Translations under genes and position numbers: made by a program
Notes under the pieces: model-generated
Told to the model about the DNA's origin: nothing
What the model saw: the letters and a program-made list of their open reading frames with translations, nothing else
Databases searched by the model: none
In this document: positions 50,986 to 63,965 of the stretch, piece by piece
Numbering within the stretch: position 1 is the first letter of the stretch
Layout of the letters: every line of letters begins with the position of its first letter
Assembly (NCBI GenBank): GCA_007922225.1
Contig: ML679969.1
Location: forward strand, 14,443,999 to 14,507,998
Reading direction: 5' to 3'
DNA length: 64,000 nt
Origin: Emydura subglobosa
Taxonomy: Eukaryota > Chordata > Testudines > Chelidae

Positions 50986-53629
50986 CCCTTTTGGAAATAT
51001 GGCTGCCCAATTATCTCTTACTAGTTGCCTCAGTCATGCTGATATACAGAGGGTGTATAGCCTGATTGTGCATGGGCCTTTTCCTCTCAGGGCATGCCTG
51101 GGGGCTGTTGGGTAATGGGAGTTAAATGTACCCCCTCTGTTGCCTGGCACCTTGCACAGTCTTTACACCAATGCACAGTGGGTGCAGAATGTCACAAGGT
51201 CAGAATGGCAGCATTTCACATCCATTGTGTACTTCTCTTGCACTGTTTCAAATGACCAAACCCAGAGCAGGGCAGGGGAGAGCCGAGCCTCCGGGCGGTC
51301 TGAGTTGCATGCTGTTTTAGAATGCTGATAGCGGTGGAGTTTCCTCATTACACAAAAAAAGCAAGTCTGTGTGGAACAAGGATACAGGTGGGTAAAATGG
51401 AAGGTTCCCTTTGAACAGAAGGATAGTGGAGGAGTTAGAACACTACACCAAATATGTCAGAGATGCCTGCTTTGATCTGGCATTTGGGTGCCATTGTAAT
51501 GTGAATAGATGCCAGAATGACTCCATTGCTATGATATTATATCTGAACCAGACTTGGAGCCCAAAATCGTATCAACAGGAGAGAACATGGTCCTTTATGT
51601 TCTTTACACTGTTAAACAAAGGAATTGAAATGTTTAACCATACCAAGTACAAAAAGATATTCAGAGATTGTGCCATGGGATACAACAGAAAGGTTCTGCT
51701 AACAATAAGGTGCCTAAACAGCTAGAAAGGCAGTTCTGAAAATTAAGACAGCCACTCCATCACACAGACATAGTGAAGCAGAGAGGAGTGAGCTTCAAGT
51801 ATCAGCCCTAACTCGGAATTGCATGGCTTCCATTGGTTGAAGTCATACTCTAAGTTAAATCTGTTTTTGAATTTGAATTAATCATGGTTGTGACTTTGCA
51901 CATTCAGCTATTGTATTTTCCTAAGATACCACTTCTCTCTCCTCCAAAGACATCAGTGACTCCTGGTGCGTGTGTTGATTGACATTCTTCGTGCTACACT
52001 GGGATAAGAAAGGTCATTTCTGCTGAAAATATTAATCAGATTTACTTGGAATGTACAATACAACCAAAGTTACACCAGGGGGGATTCTTCAGGGGGACTG
52101 AGTATTTCTGAACATGTCTAAAGGACTTCTTTACAAACCGCTTGTGCAGACAGTTCACATGGCTGATAAATCCACTCAACAAACTAAGCAAATTGGAACC
52201 AACCAAAGTCTTTCCACAAACTTGAAGTCCAAAAGCCCAGTGCCTCTGGCAGCCCTGGATATTTACAAGCCAGGGGACTATACTGATTTGAGACAAACCT
52301 TAAAGCAAGTTTTGCTTTTGCCCCTGACTATTTTTATTCTTCTCGACTCTGGGAATTTCCTGTAAGGCATTGACTAGCCTCAGAGGAAAGCAGCAGCAGC
52401 TGCAAGGGTGGGGTTAGTGTGAGCAGGGGGTTCTGGTTCTCCATTTTGAATGAAAACATTAGCACAAATGCTCCAGCAACATTGGATTAAAACAGCTAAG
52501 GAACCCAAATGTGCATATTAAATTCTCTGCCCTTTTAAATACCTGAAACAAATCTGCCATGTACCCTGCTCCGTAGAATATCTCCCATCCCCCACAGTGC
52601 TCAGAGGGAACACGGCAGCCAGCAATGTCCGTTCAACAGCCCCAGTTAGCTGGTAGACAGTTAAGGGCGTTCAAATTAGTTCCATGTCGAGTAAAACTCT
52701 TCACTTTTGCTGCAATTTGCACAGTGCACAGACATGCAGAAGGGGAAGGATCCCCTTGCAGCATTCACCAGGCAAGGACATGGTCGTTATTGGGCTTTCA
52801 GAGGCAAAGTTTGGCTCTGGGTCCAAATTTCCCCTAAATTCAGGGGTCTTCAGTTTGTGGGTTTTGCCAGAGTGCTCTGCCTTGCAGGAAGCTTCCCAGT
52901 ACTGGCTATTCAAAGACCAAACCTACCTAGAAACTTTATCCATAGCTGACAAAGTGACTTTAGTGCTGCTAACAGGTTCTGGGTTGATGACTTTGGTGAC
53001 TGAAGTCCTCTGTTTAATCATAGACCAGGTATAACAGTGCCAGAGGCAATGTGAGCCTCCCTCTACTGACAAAACCTCAGCCCTAATCAAGAGGGACCAT
53101 CTTAAAGAACAAGAGAGGAGTTTAATCTCCATGGCTTACTCAGTTTCTTTGGAGATTGTCAGCTAAGACCCCGTTGCATGGCAGTTTCCTGATGTGGTCG
53201 TTAACTGGACAGGGACTGACAAGGTAGGCCACCAGCCATCAGGGGGTAACAATGTTTGGCCCTTCGTGCTCACCAGGGTGGACTCAAACCAGTGAGTTAG
53301 GAGTGAAAAGCTCTATAGCCCATAATCAGTGCTCTGGGACTTCATCTGACATTGAACAATCAAGAGAGGGTCAAGCAGTGAATTAGAGTCCTGGTTTCAG
53401 TGAAATCCTAAATAAAACGTGGATATCAAGATGCCCATTGTCAATGAACAATAAAAACCCCACCATATTATACCCAGCCTCAGGTTTAGCTGTGTTAACA
53501 GAGCCACTGATATATATTCCCTTCCATATCACTGAGCATCAAGTGCATTATAGTACTACAGCAGGGCTTACACAGTGTCAGAAGAAAAACATATCTGTTT
53601 CATGATGTAATCCCAGGTACAGTGTGATC

Positions 53630-53810
53630 TAAGTATTAGGGCATGGGACTGGGAGTCAGGATAACTGCATGCTCTTCCTTGCTCTGACAGTGTGTGTGCA
53701 GCTTTGGCATAGTCACTTCTTGCCTCAGAACTTCATCTGTGAAACAGGGATGCTACTCCTTACTTCACCACCTCACAGTGCTGTAATCGTAGCACTCTCA
53801 AAACAAGGGA
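53630..53810 (+). repeat. MIR-like SINE
   Basis: GGCATGGGACTGGGAGTCAG, CTTCTTGCCTCAGAACTTCA, TCTGTGAAACAGGGATGCTA and CACAGTGCTGTAAT run in forward MIR order. Confidence 0.75.
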
Positions 53811-53814
53811 GGAA

Positions 53815-54045
53815 AATGACCAATTAGATTATCTAGCCCACTCCTCTCTAGCAGTATAGGGCTCTGCCCTGTTCACTTTTAATTAACTTAAGTGATAGGC
53901 ATCCACCATGTGCACTGGAACATTTTTCCTTTCCAATGGATCTCATTGGCAGGACGTGTTTAAATCTGTTACAGACATTCCCTCAAGCCTTGATAGTTCT
54001 GTCATTCATTAGAAATAATGGTGTAAAATTATACCTCATTTTAGG
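53815..54045 (-). mobile_element. Degenerate CR1-like 3' fragment
   Basis: ATTAGATTATCTAGCCCAC, CTAGCAGTATAGGGCTCTGC, CATTCCCTCAAGCCTTGATA resemble an old reverse-oriented CR1 end. Divergence makes this uncertain. Confidence 0.4.
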
Positions 54046-54325
54046 ATGGCATTTCTCAAACTGGGGGTCCTGACCCAAAAGGGGGTTGCAGGCCTATTGT
54101 AGGGTGGTCATGGTATTGCCATTGTTACTTCTGCACTGCCTTCGGAGCTGGGTGTCCGGAGAGCAGCAGCTGCTGGCTGGGTACCCAGCTCTGAAGGCAG
54201 TGCTGCCACCAGCAGCAGCAGTGCAGAAGTAAGGATGACATGGTATGGGGGAGTGTCACTTTTTGGGGGGGTCATCACAGACTGAAATATTTTCAAAGGG
54301 GGTTCCAGCAAAAAAAGGCTGAGAA
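54046..54325 (+). mobile_element. hAT-like MITE with internal foldback
   Basis: TTTCTCAAACTGGGGGTCC at the left and AGGCTGAGAACCTG at the right are hAT-MITE-like ends. The interior is a palindrome: CTTCTGCACTGCCTTCGGAG against CTCTGAAGGCAGTGC, and GCAGTGCAGAAGTAAG. No transposase. Confidence 0.6.
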
Positions 54326-56863
54326 CCTGTTTTAAGGGATGTTATACTGCCATTAATATTGCTGCAGACTTTGGAGATACAAATGGTTGTAAAGTATTTT
54401 GCAATTCTCTGCCTTTCATTCCAGGCCGTCAAAGTATTATTATTACTATTCTACCACACTCTCTGCAGGTTCTTACCACTCCCTTTACAGCAAATGAACT
54501 GGCAAATGGATAGTCTAGTGCAGTAACAATATTAATAGCCCAAGCCTCTATTTATACCATAGAGTTCCTACCATAGAGTTTTAGTGGGCACTCTGAGCTG
54601 TAAAGAGACACTAGCCTGGCTTTGAAAACACAGATCAGGCTGCTGAACTCCAAAAACGCCCTTAAAATATTCAGATTTTTTTTTTTCTTCTGAAAACGAC
54701 TCAGACCACGTGGTTAGAAACCGTGTCACCCATCGTGACCACGTTGTAGTGGGTGCTGCTGATGTAGTTTCTCTCTGCTGAAAGAGAACGTGCAGCTCAT
54801 TCCTGAGATTGCTCATTCCTTGGACTGGGAAAAGCAGCATGGAGCCAGGGTAAGGTTGCTAACAAAAAGCCCCACTGCAGCTCAGAATGGTTCTAAGCTT
54901 TCTCTTAAAGCTGCAGCCCATGTTCTTTTCGTGCACAAAGGGTTTTTTTTTTTTTCTCTCTTATGCAAATGGAGCTGGGGGACATGGGACTTCAACAAAA
55001 TCAGAATCCTCTGTGGCTAAATTCGTAGCAAAGGAGTCCACTGTTGTTTTAGGAAAACCCCCCAGATAATCATTTGTGGACACTGTATCCCACAGACAAG
55101 GCACAAAGGTCTAGGCTCGGCTGAAATAGGGTCTAGGTTCAGCTGAAAGAGGACACTCAGGCTGCTTTCATTTTAATTTACAATGTGGTATTTTGACTCA
55201 GGACCAGCACAGAGAGAAAGGGGACAACCAGAGGAATCCCTGAGCCAGAAGGGGTACCTCTGTACTAAGAGCAATAGATCACTGGGTTAGAAAGCTGCTG
55301 CTGCAAGATTCTGCAGTTTAAGATCGAAAAGCAGGACGTTTTTAGGTTCTTAGGATTAGATGACAGTATGAAGGTGCTATAAAGTGGTAATACTGGCTTT
55401 CTGCCTGCAAGAAGTTACCCAAAGCTCTCTGGGATGGGGGCATGCCACTAACTGGACAAAAATGGGGTCCAGTGTCCGTGAGGGGGAAGGAAAGTAAGTG
55501 AAACTGAGCTGAAACTGCAGCATGGCTCCATGCAGTGTAAGGCAGCACAGAGTCCAAGATGGCTGCAGCCTTGTGGCTTCAGGAAATGCTTGTGTCTTTC
55601 TGATGGATTTAAGGGAGATGAATCCGTGGGGCACAGTGATCAAACCAGGGCTCCCTAAGCATTTATCTCGGGGTTTGAAAATGACCTTGAAAATATGGAT
55701 TTGCAGGGTGTGATGTTGAATCCATTACTTCTTGCTCAGAGCATGAGAGCGCCTGTGTCCATTGGGAGCCAGCCACGGGCAACACGAGCACGCTGCTCCG
55801 GGTTCTGCGAGCCCCCTCTTTCGCTCTAGCACACCCCACTTGGTTACACGTCAGTGCCAGTCCCTTGTCTTCTAAACACCGGCCATGCACACAGAATTAT
55901 TGCCTCCATGGAAGCAGTGCACCCCTGTTCACCAGCCTTGCCTCTATTCAACGCTCTCTTTAGCACAAGGCACTTGATCGTGTCCAGAGTAAAACCAAAT
56001 ATAAGTTTTCATTTAGCAGAGTTTAAGATAAAGATCCAAAACAGAAGCAAGTAAAAGGATGGGAAACACTAGGTTACAGATAAACATAAAATATGAAATG
56101 CAGTTGAGAGCCTGTACATATGAAGCAGTTCCCTTCCAGTCTAATGAGGTATTTCTTACCCAGTGGTGAGTCCTTATGACACTGGTCCAATCCAGAGAGC
56201 TGGGATCCACTTTTTATGGGACACTCACACTGGCAGAGCATTGTCTCCCTAATGGATAATGTCTTGTGCCCTTCTTCTTCGATGCAGCCCCAGGCTTTTT
56301 GTTTCTTTTCATAATCTGGGCATTTCATTAACTTCAGCTCAGCCCTGAGGGTCCCCTAGTCAGACTCTTTCTTGGGTTTTTATTTTGTCTTTGTCAATGC
56401 TCAGGCCTGCATCTGCTCCAGACTGTAAATGCAGGGCTGGGCTGGGTCGAAAGATATTGATTGTTCTCACTCACTGAGTTAGCTGAGACCTGTCTTGCCT
56501 TAGGTGACATGCCTCATCTCCAACAGGTTTGGAACATCTACATTTTACATTGCTTTTACAATATTACCCATACCAACCTCTCTCAGTAACCAGGATGATC
56601 AGCTAGTTTTTTGCTTTTCCCAGAGAGCACACACAACCCCCACTTTGGTGAAGTATCAAGAACCTGGTCAGACACAGGTGTAACAGGCCTGCCTGGACAT
56701 GTCTGGGCATGCCTGTGTCACATAGGGGCTCGTAGTGACTTGCAGCAAGTGTTCTGTCAAAGGCTACCGTTGGAATCATGCCAGGCCCCATGCTTTAGTC
56801 ACATTGGCTGATAATCAGGATTGCCAGAGTTCTGGCAGATGATTCTCAACATGTTGTCTAAGG

Positions 56864-57346
56864 CAGTGGTTCTCAATCTTTCCAGATGACTGTGCTCCTT
56901 TCAGGAGTCAGGTTTGTCTTGCTTACCCCCAAGTTTCATCTCAGTTAAAAACTACTTGTTTACAAAATCAGACATAAAAATACAAAAGTGTCACAGTGCA
57001 CTGTTATTGAAAATTGCTGACTTTCTCATTTTTACCATGTAATTATCAAATCAAATCAATTGGAATATAAATATTGTACTTACATTTCAGTGCACCCAAA
57101 GCCTGAGCCCCGCTGCCTGGGGCTAGCGCATGTAACTTAGGTTCGTGAGGTCCCATGTGGTATGGGGCCCCAGGCAATTGTCTACTTGCTACCCTCAACA
57201 ATAGCCCTGCACTTGCGACCCCCTAAACCCATCCCGCGATGGCTAAGAAACACTGAACTAGGCAAATAACTTGATGAGTTGATGTACTCCCTGGTAGACC
57301 ACAGTGTACCCCCAGGGATACACGTACCCCTGGTGGATAACCATTG
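56864..57346 (+). mobile_element. hAT-type MITE (copy B), interrupted by another repeat
   Basis: Same family as 21118-21510, sharing TTAAAAACTACTTGTTTACA, TTTTTACCATGTAATTATC and AGATGAGTTGATG-type segments. Flanking GTCTAAGG (56856-56863) and GTCTAAAG (57347-57354) give an 8-bp duplication with one mismatch. A foreign segment at about 57094-57255 (GCGACCCCCTAAACCCATCC near its end, closing with AAGAAACACTG) replaces the middle of the element as seen in copy A. Confidence 0.8.
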
Positions 57347-57944
57347 GTCTAAAGTGATCCAATGTTGAAACTAATAAGGAAAATATCTTTGGTGCATTGC
57401 CTCCTTTCTAAGGACATCCCATTGTCTGAAACAGCTGAGATTTGCCCATACGCTCACAGGTCTATAGCTTGCAAAGCGGGGCCTAATTTTGCACTGCAAG
57501 CTCTGCGAGAGGACTTGGAAAAATATGTCTGCATGTGCACAATGAGCACAGCACACTCAGATGCTTATACGTGTGTAGAATTATTTTGCATTCACAAATG
57601 TGCATTTTATGTGCATGTGTGCACAGAATTTCCAGGTGAAGACTGAGCCCACTGTTTGAAAACTTGGTGCAAACTACTGAAGTGTTTAATCGAGATCAGT
57701 TTAGATGTTTTTTGAATCTGCAGGCATTTTGGTGGATGCTGGGTATTATGGACATGGGGAGCGAGGGAATTAATTCAGACTAATCACCATATTTTGTTAA
57801 ACTACAAAGAAAACCACAGTGTAAAATAAATCCTGACACTTCATTTCAACCCCATTTCGTGGTGATACAGTGAGACTGTCAGTGGTTTTAGGACAATCCC
57901 CTCTCTACCCACTAAACCCTGCTGTGTTTTGTCTATTGTACTGC

Positions 57945-58179
57945 TGGGCATGTCTACCCGGTTCTTTAATCCACCCCAGAGGGGTGTAAGTTTTAGTCTA
58001 TGCTAGCATGTCGCACACTAACTGGCCCATGTGGACCCTACGTTATTACATTAAAAGCACTTCGGAACTTCTAGTACGTGCCAGCAGAGCACACCTGGGC
58101 CAGTTAGTGTGTGACATGCTAGTGCAGATTAAAATTTATACCTCACTGGTGAGGACTAAAGCATCATACAGACAAGTCC
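57945..58179. mobile_element. Foldback MITE with ~84-base inverted arms
   Basis: Left arm 57945-58028 (GGGCATGTCTACCCGG ... TGCTAGCATGTCGCACACTA ACTGGCCC) pairs with right arm 58097-58179 (GGGCCAGTTAGTGTGTGACA ... AGACAAGTCC). The inner 48 bases are very similar and the outer ends more diverged. The loop is about 68 bases. No coding capacity. Confidence 0.85.
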
Positions 58180-58334
58180 TCTTTCTCTTCCTGAGTAGTT
58201 GCCTTATGCTTCCTTTCAGCCCTATAAACTCTTTGTCCTTCCCATGCAGAGGACTTTAGAATCCTTTGCTTTGGAGGGGAGCTCTGGGGGATTGTTGAGT
58301 CCATCACTTCCATTAGGACAGCTGAAGGAATATA

Positions 58335-60775
58335 CATAAGAATGGCCACATTGGGTCAGACCAATGGTCCATCTAGCCCAGTATCCTGTCTTCTAACAGT
58401 GGCCAATGCCTGGTGCTTCAGAGGGAATGAACAGAACAGGCAATCATCGCATGATCCATCCCCTGTCATCCATTCCCAGCGTCTGGTAAACAGATGCTAC
58501 GGACACTTCAGAGCATGGTTTTGCATCCCTGCCCATCCTGGCTAATAAGTTCATGGAGGATAGGTCCATCAATGGCTATCTGTTTTTTTTTTTAACTTTG
58601 TTATAGTCTTGGCCTTCACAACATCTTTTGGCAAAGAGTTCCAAAGGTTGACTGTACACTGTGTGAGGAAATACTTCCTTTGTTCATTTTAAGCCTGCTG
58701 CCTATTTCATTTGGTGACCCCTAGTTCTTGTGTTATGAGAAGAAGTAAATAACACTTCGTTATTTACTTTCTCCACACCAGTCATGATTTTATAGACCTC
58801 TGTGATATCCCCCCTTAGTCATCTCTCTTCCAAATTGAAAAGTCCCAGTTTTATTAATCTCTCCTCATATGGAAGCTGTTCTATACCCCTTATCATTTTT
58901 GTTGCCCTTTTCTGTACCTTTTCCAATTCCAATATATCTTTTTTGAGATGGGGCGACCAGATCTGCACGCAATATTCAAGATATGGGCCTACCATGGATT
59001 TATATAGAGGCAACATGATATTTTCTGGCTTATTATCTATCCCTTTCCTAATGATTCCCAACATTTTCTTAGTTTTTTTTACTGCCGCTGCACATTGAGT
59101 GGATGTTTTCAGAGAACTATCCACAGTTATTCCAAGATCTCTTTCTTGCGTGGTAACAGCTAATTCAGACCCCATCATTTTTATATGTATAGTTGGGATT
59201 ATGTTTTCCAATGTGCATTACTTTGCATTTATCAACATTGAATTTCATCTGCCATTTTGTTGCCCAGTCACCATGTTTTATGAGATCCCTTTGTAACTCT
59301 TCACAGTCTGCTTTGGTCTTAACTATCTTGAGTAGTTTTGTATCATCTGCAAACTTTGCCATCTCACTGTTTACCCCTTTTTCCAGATCATTTATGAACA
59401 TGTTGAACAGCACTGGTCCCAGTACAGATACCTGGGGGACACCACTATTTACCTCTTTCCATTCTGAAAACTGACCATTTATTCCTACGTTAACCAGTTA
59501 CTGATCCAGGAGAGGACCTTCCCTCTTATCCCATGACAGCTAACTGTGCTTAAGGGTCTTTGGTGAGGGACATTATCAAAGGCTTTCTTGGAAATCTAAG
59601 CACACTCTATCTACTGGATCACCCTTGTCCACATGCTTGTTGACCCCCCTCAAAGAATTCTAATAGGGCATGAGGCATGATTTCCCTTTACAAAAACCAT
59701 GTTAACTATTCCCCCAACAAATCATGTTAATCTATGTGTCTGATAATTCTGTTCTTTACTATAGTTTCAACCAATTAGCTTGGTACTGAAATTAGGCTTA
59801 CTGGCCTGTAATTGCCAGGATCGCCTCTGGAGCCTTTTTAAAAATTGATGTCACATTAGCTATCTTCCAGTCATCTGGTACAGAAGCTGATTTAAATGAT
59901 AGGTTACATACCACAGTTAGTAGGTCTGCAATTTCACATTTGAGTTCCTTCAGAGCTCTTGAGTGGATACCATCTGGTCCTGGTGACTTATTACCGCTTA
60001 ACTTATCAATTTGTTCCAAAATCTCCTCTAATAACATCTCAATCTGGAATAGTTCCTCACATTTGTCACCTAAAAAGAATGGCTCAGGTGTGGGAATCTC
60101 CCTCACATCCTCAGCCATGAAGACTGATGCAAAGAATCCATTTAGTTTCTCTGCAATGGCCTTATCTTCCTTGAGTGCTCCTTTAGCATCTCGATTGTCC
60201 AGTGGCCCCACTGGTTGTTTAGCAGGCTTCTTGCTTCTGAGGTACTTAACAAAATTTTTGCTGTTATTTTTTGAGTCTTTGGCTAGCTGTTCTTCACATT
60301 TTTTTTTGGTCTTCTTAATTATATTTTGACACTTCACTTGCCAGAGTTTATGCTTCTTTCTCTTTTCCTCAATAGGATTTAACTTCCTCTTCTTAAAGGA
60401 TGCCTTTTTGCCTCTAACTGCTTCTTTTACTTTGTTGTTTAGCCAGGGTGGCACTTTTTTGGTCCTCTTACTATGTTTTGTAATTTGGGGTGTTCATTTA
60501 AATTGAGCCTCTATTATGGTATCTTTAAAAAGTTTCTATGCAGTTTGCAAGGATTTCACTTTTAGCACTGTACCTTTTAATTTTTGTTTAACCATCTTCC
60601 TCATTTTTGTGTAGTTCCCCTTTCTGAAATTAAATGCTACCATGGTGGGCTGCGTTGGTGTCTCCCCCTTCCCCCCCAGGGATGTTAAATTTTATTATGT
60701 TATGCTCACTGTTACCAAGCGGTTCAGCTATATTCACTCCTCTATTCACCAGTGCACCTCCTGGTTTTTATGATG
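58335..60775 (-). mobile_element. CR1 LINE, 2.4 kb, antisense to TP73, best-preserved copy
   Basis: Read on the minus strand it begins near 60775 with an endonuclease C-terminal remnant (GNSEHNIIKFN-like, where SDHN is usual). A 218-codon open frame follows at 60454-59798: the EN-RT linker, rich in Lys (KKRKLNPIEEKRKKHKLW), then NKSPGPDGIHSRALKELK and SASVPDDWKIANV. Then come an FADD motif frame at 59342-59353 (KFADDTKLLKIV) and a thumb region at 59211-58819 (ERDLGITVDSSLK, YLEYCVQIWSPHLKKDILEL). The 3' tail ends at 58335. It needs several frame jumps, so it is inactive although the catalytic FADD survives. Confidence 0.9.
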
Positions 60776-61119
60776 TTCCCTTTTAAGATTGCCGATCTTG
60801 CAATGTGGCCTAGGAGTCTCCTACTCGGCCCTAGTTTCCATGTAAGTGCCCAGGCTTCACACAAAGTGACTCTGGATCATGGTGCTTTCCAACGTGTACA
60901 CTAATCACACGACAGGAATGTGACTCTGATGATCCTTGCAGAGATTAGCAGTTGCCGTCTGCTTGCTGGAAGCACCAGCAAACACCACATTGATAAATAC
61001 ACCTGCCCTACACATCCCACAAAAGGGCTGCTTAGAATATGAGGTCTGTCAACAGCTACTTGGGAGACAACATTCTTTTGTGAGCAAGGTACTTGGCCTG
61101 GGAGTGAGGATGGTTTTTG

Positions 61120-61330
61120 TTGTTATGGCGCTGGACGGGATTCAAATGACATGGGTTCAGGTCCTAGGCTCTGCCACAAACTTCCTGCATATGACCCTGG
61201 GCAAGGCACCTGATCTCTCCCCATCTGTGAAGCAGAGGTAACAATGCTTCCCAATCTCACATGGAGGTTATAAGGATACATTTATTAATATTTGTGAGGT
61301 GCTCAAGTGTTAGATGGGGGGGGCATAGAA
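61120..61330 (+). repeat. MIR-like SINE
   Basis: GGTTCAGGTCCTAGGCTCTG, TGACCCTGGGCAAGGCACCT, CCCATCTGTGAAGCAGAGGT and CATGGAGGTTATAAGGATAC give forward MIR order. Confidence 0.8.
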
Positions 61331-61349
61331 ATATCTAGATACATAAAAC

Positions 61350-61560
61350 TCCGGACATCTGGGTTCTGGCTTCACCATTCACTTCTAGTGTGAGTTAAGG
61401 AGAGTTTTTTTCTTCACTGGGCCTCATTTTACCCATCTGCATATTGGATATAATAAAATTTACCATCTTGACAGGAGAGTTATGAGGCTAAGTTAATATT
61501 GGCAGAACACTTTGTAAACCCTAAATGCATGGTGCTATTGAAGGATTAACATGAATAGAG
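61350..61560 (+). repeat. MIR-like SINE, second in tandem
   Basis: ATCTGGGTTCTGGCTTCACC, CACTGGGCCTCATTTTACCC, ATCTGCATATTGGATATAAT and GAGAGTTATGAGGCTAAGTT are in forward MIR order, about 20 bases after the preceding copy. Confidence 0.7.
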
Positions 61561-62732
61561 AAAAGCTTTACAAAAGTGCTTCCTAGGAATGTTTTTCATA
61601 TAGTTTATTGCTGTGGTACAGTGTATAATAAAGAACAGTACGTTCTGCTTCTGCTGGTTAAGGTTAATAATAATCTGATACAAGCTTGGAGATGTTCCTT
61701 TGTATGAGCACGTTAGAATTGGAATTACAGGAGCACTTGGAGATCAAATTGCTTTTGATAACATTTTTGGCTTAACCTATGTAAACTCTTTGAGAGGGTT
61801 ACATGATGAGAAGGCTGGCTTTCAAAGTGACATTAATTTTCTCATGTTACATTTGCTATGACTCATCTGTAGTTACTCCCATAGTCATCTATACAAAATA
61901 TTATATAGTCTCAGGAAACCTCTGTAAACTCTGGACTCCTGTGGTTACCCCCAAGCCCAGACAGGTGATGGTGGTGGCAGAGTCTGTGTTCTACTAAGGG
62001 AGCTCAGATTTGAAGAGTTGTGACATGAGATTGTGGCTAACTCCACTGTGTTTCCTATTGCACTTGATGTCAGAGCTGGATGATCAGTGCAAAAATTATT
62101 AATTAAAATGTTTTTATTTGAATTTTGAAAGGGAAATTTGAGTCATGAAATTTGCAACTAGAGTTGGGTGAATAATAAATTATGAGGAAAATGCCACCAA
62201 ATATTCGGTGAATATGTTTCCAAATGATATTCCCAACTCTAAGTGGTCTTTAACTGAAATAAGTAGTCAGAAAGTTAGGACTGAGATGAATACTAAGACC
62301 AATAGTCTACAGAGCACACCATTGGTTAGAGAGGACGGCTTGAACAACAGTTGACAAAGTTTATTGCAAACTTCTCAAATGGGAGTCCCAGCACCAGGAG
62401 TTATTAGAGATGGGCGGGAATCCAAGCACCCGCTCTACATCAGGCCCTTCCAAGCTTTCTGTATATTTATAAGCTTAATGAATGGTGACAACATCTCCGG
62501 AAATACAGCCCAGTGGGGGAAGCCCCAGTAGGCAGAGAGCTGCAGAAGGGACATTTCCATTGCTTCACTGTTCTCTCTCTTTTTAAAACCGGAAGTTAAT
62601 TTTTGCTGATGGAAGGAGACAGGCTGACAGCCCCTTTCTCTAGAGATCAGGCATGGCACGGGAAGAGTTAGAGCAAACTCTCCACCATATTCTCCCCACT
62701 CTACTCTGGGGCACCCCCGGGTAAGAAAGTCA

Positions 62733-62804
62733 GGGCCTGACCCAGAGCCCATTGAATAAGAGGGATTTTTTACATTGATTTCAGTAGACTTTGGATCAGG
62801 CCCT
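62733..62804. repeat. Short palindromic repeat (GGGCCTGA...TCAGGCCC)
   Basis: GGGCCTGACCCAGAGCCCATTG on the left is mirrored by TTTGGATCAGGCCCT on the right, around TTGATTTCAGTAGACT. It is the clearest member of the dispersed palindrome class. Confidence 0.75.
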
Positions 62805-62859
62805 CAGTCTCCATGGCTCATCCAATCCTTGGCTTCTCTGTTGAGACTGTCCATAAGAG

Positions 62860-62995
62860 CAGTGCTTAATTTGTGCCCCGGGACCTCTAGGCTTGGCAGT
62901 TCAGAGCCTCTGCACCTCTGGACTTGCCATGCCAGTTATGAAAGTAAAACAAATGCTTGAGCCCCAGCACCTCTTTCATTACAAATTAAGCACTG
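62860..62995 (+). mobile_element. Small hAT-like MITE
   Basis: Terminal inverted repeats CAGTGCTTAATTTGT and ACAAATTAAGCACTG are perfect over 15 bases, with a 136-base total length and no open frame. No clear target duplication is seen. Confidence 0.8.
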
Positions 62996-63965
62996 AATGA
63001 AGAAGCCAATTAGTGTCAATGATGATGTGTTCATTGGGAACGCTACTATAGCCTCAGTTTATTTCCCCTGCAGTAGACCATTGAAGGGCTAACAGATGGC
63101 AAATAATGATATTCATCTCTAGTGGCAGCATAGGTCCCCCGTGTGTGGAATCGCTAATATAAATGCTTTTGAGAGTTCCTGTCTGTAAGTTATTGGCTGT
63201 GTTTTGTTATCATTTTCAATGCAGCAAAACACATTTGATTCATCAGTTAGTGTTGAACTTTTCAAAGTTTTTGTTTGTTTCTTAAAGTGACAATAAAATT
63301 GGTTTATAAGGAATCATTGGCTCAGCTCACTCTTTCCTTTTATTCTACCCTGGGTCTTATACTGTGCCCATTGCTGTTATCTGTGGACTTTGGTATTTTA
63401 CAGAGAGAAATCAAGGCATTGCTGATTGTCCTAGTGGAGTGGATTCTGTCTAAAGTATACAATTATTGTACAACTCTTTGGGATCTGGCACTTCCATATA
63501 ACTGACTATGTGCAGCATTAATTTAAAAACATGAGGATAATTTCAACCAGAGTTTGAGAATAGCATCTCCCCAGCCTGGTTTTGCCACATTTTATGCCCT
63601 AACACTATTTATTTTAGCTTCATCAGAAACCCCTCCCCCCCCCCCTGCACTTGAAGGGCATAGCTCCATAAATCAGCTTAGCTCCCCTGACTTCAGTCGA
63701 TTTGCACTAGCTGCGGCTCTAGCTCCAAGAAGAGAAAGCATTTCCTTTAGACTTTCCAACCCCTCGCTCCTGGTGGGTTGAACGTCGTGGCTCTTTGAAA
63801 TGACCTCTAGATGAATGAAAGATTCACAAACACAGAGCCCGATTTTGCTCTCCAACTTTCCTAGCAGGCATATAGGGGAAGAGATGCCATCTTTCTCTTC
63901 GCTTTGCTACTGAAGCAGAGAGTGAAGTGAGCTAAGGTCTCCCAGCCAGGTTGAGATGGAACACT

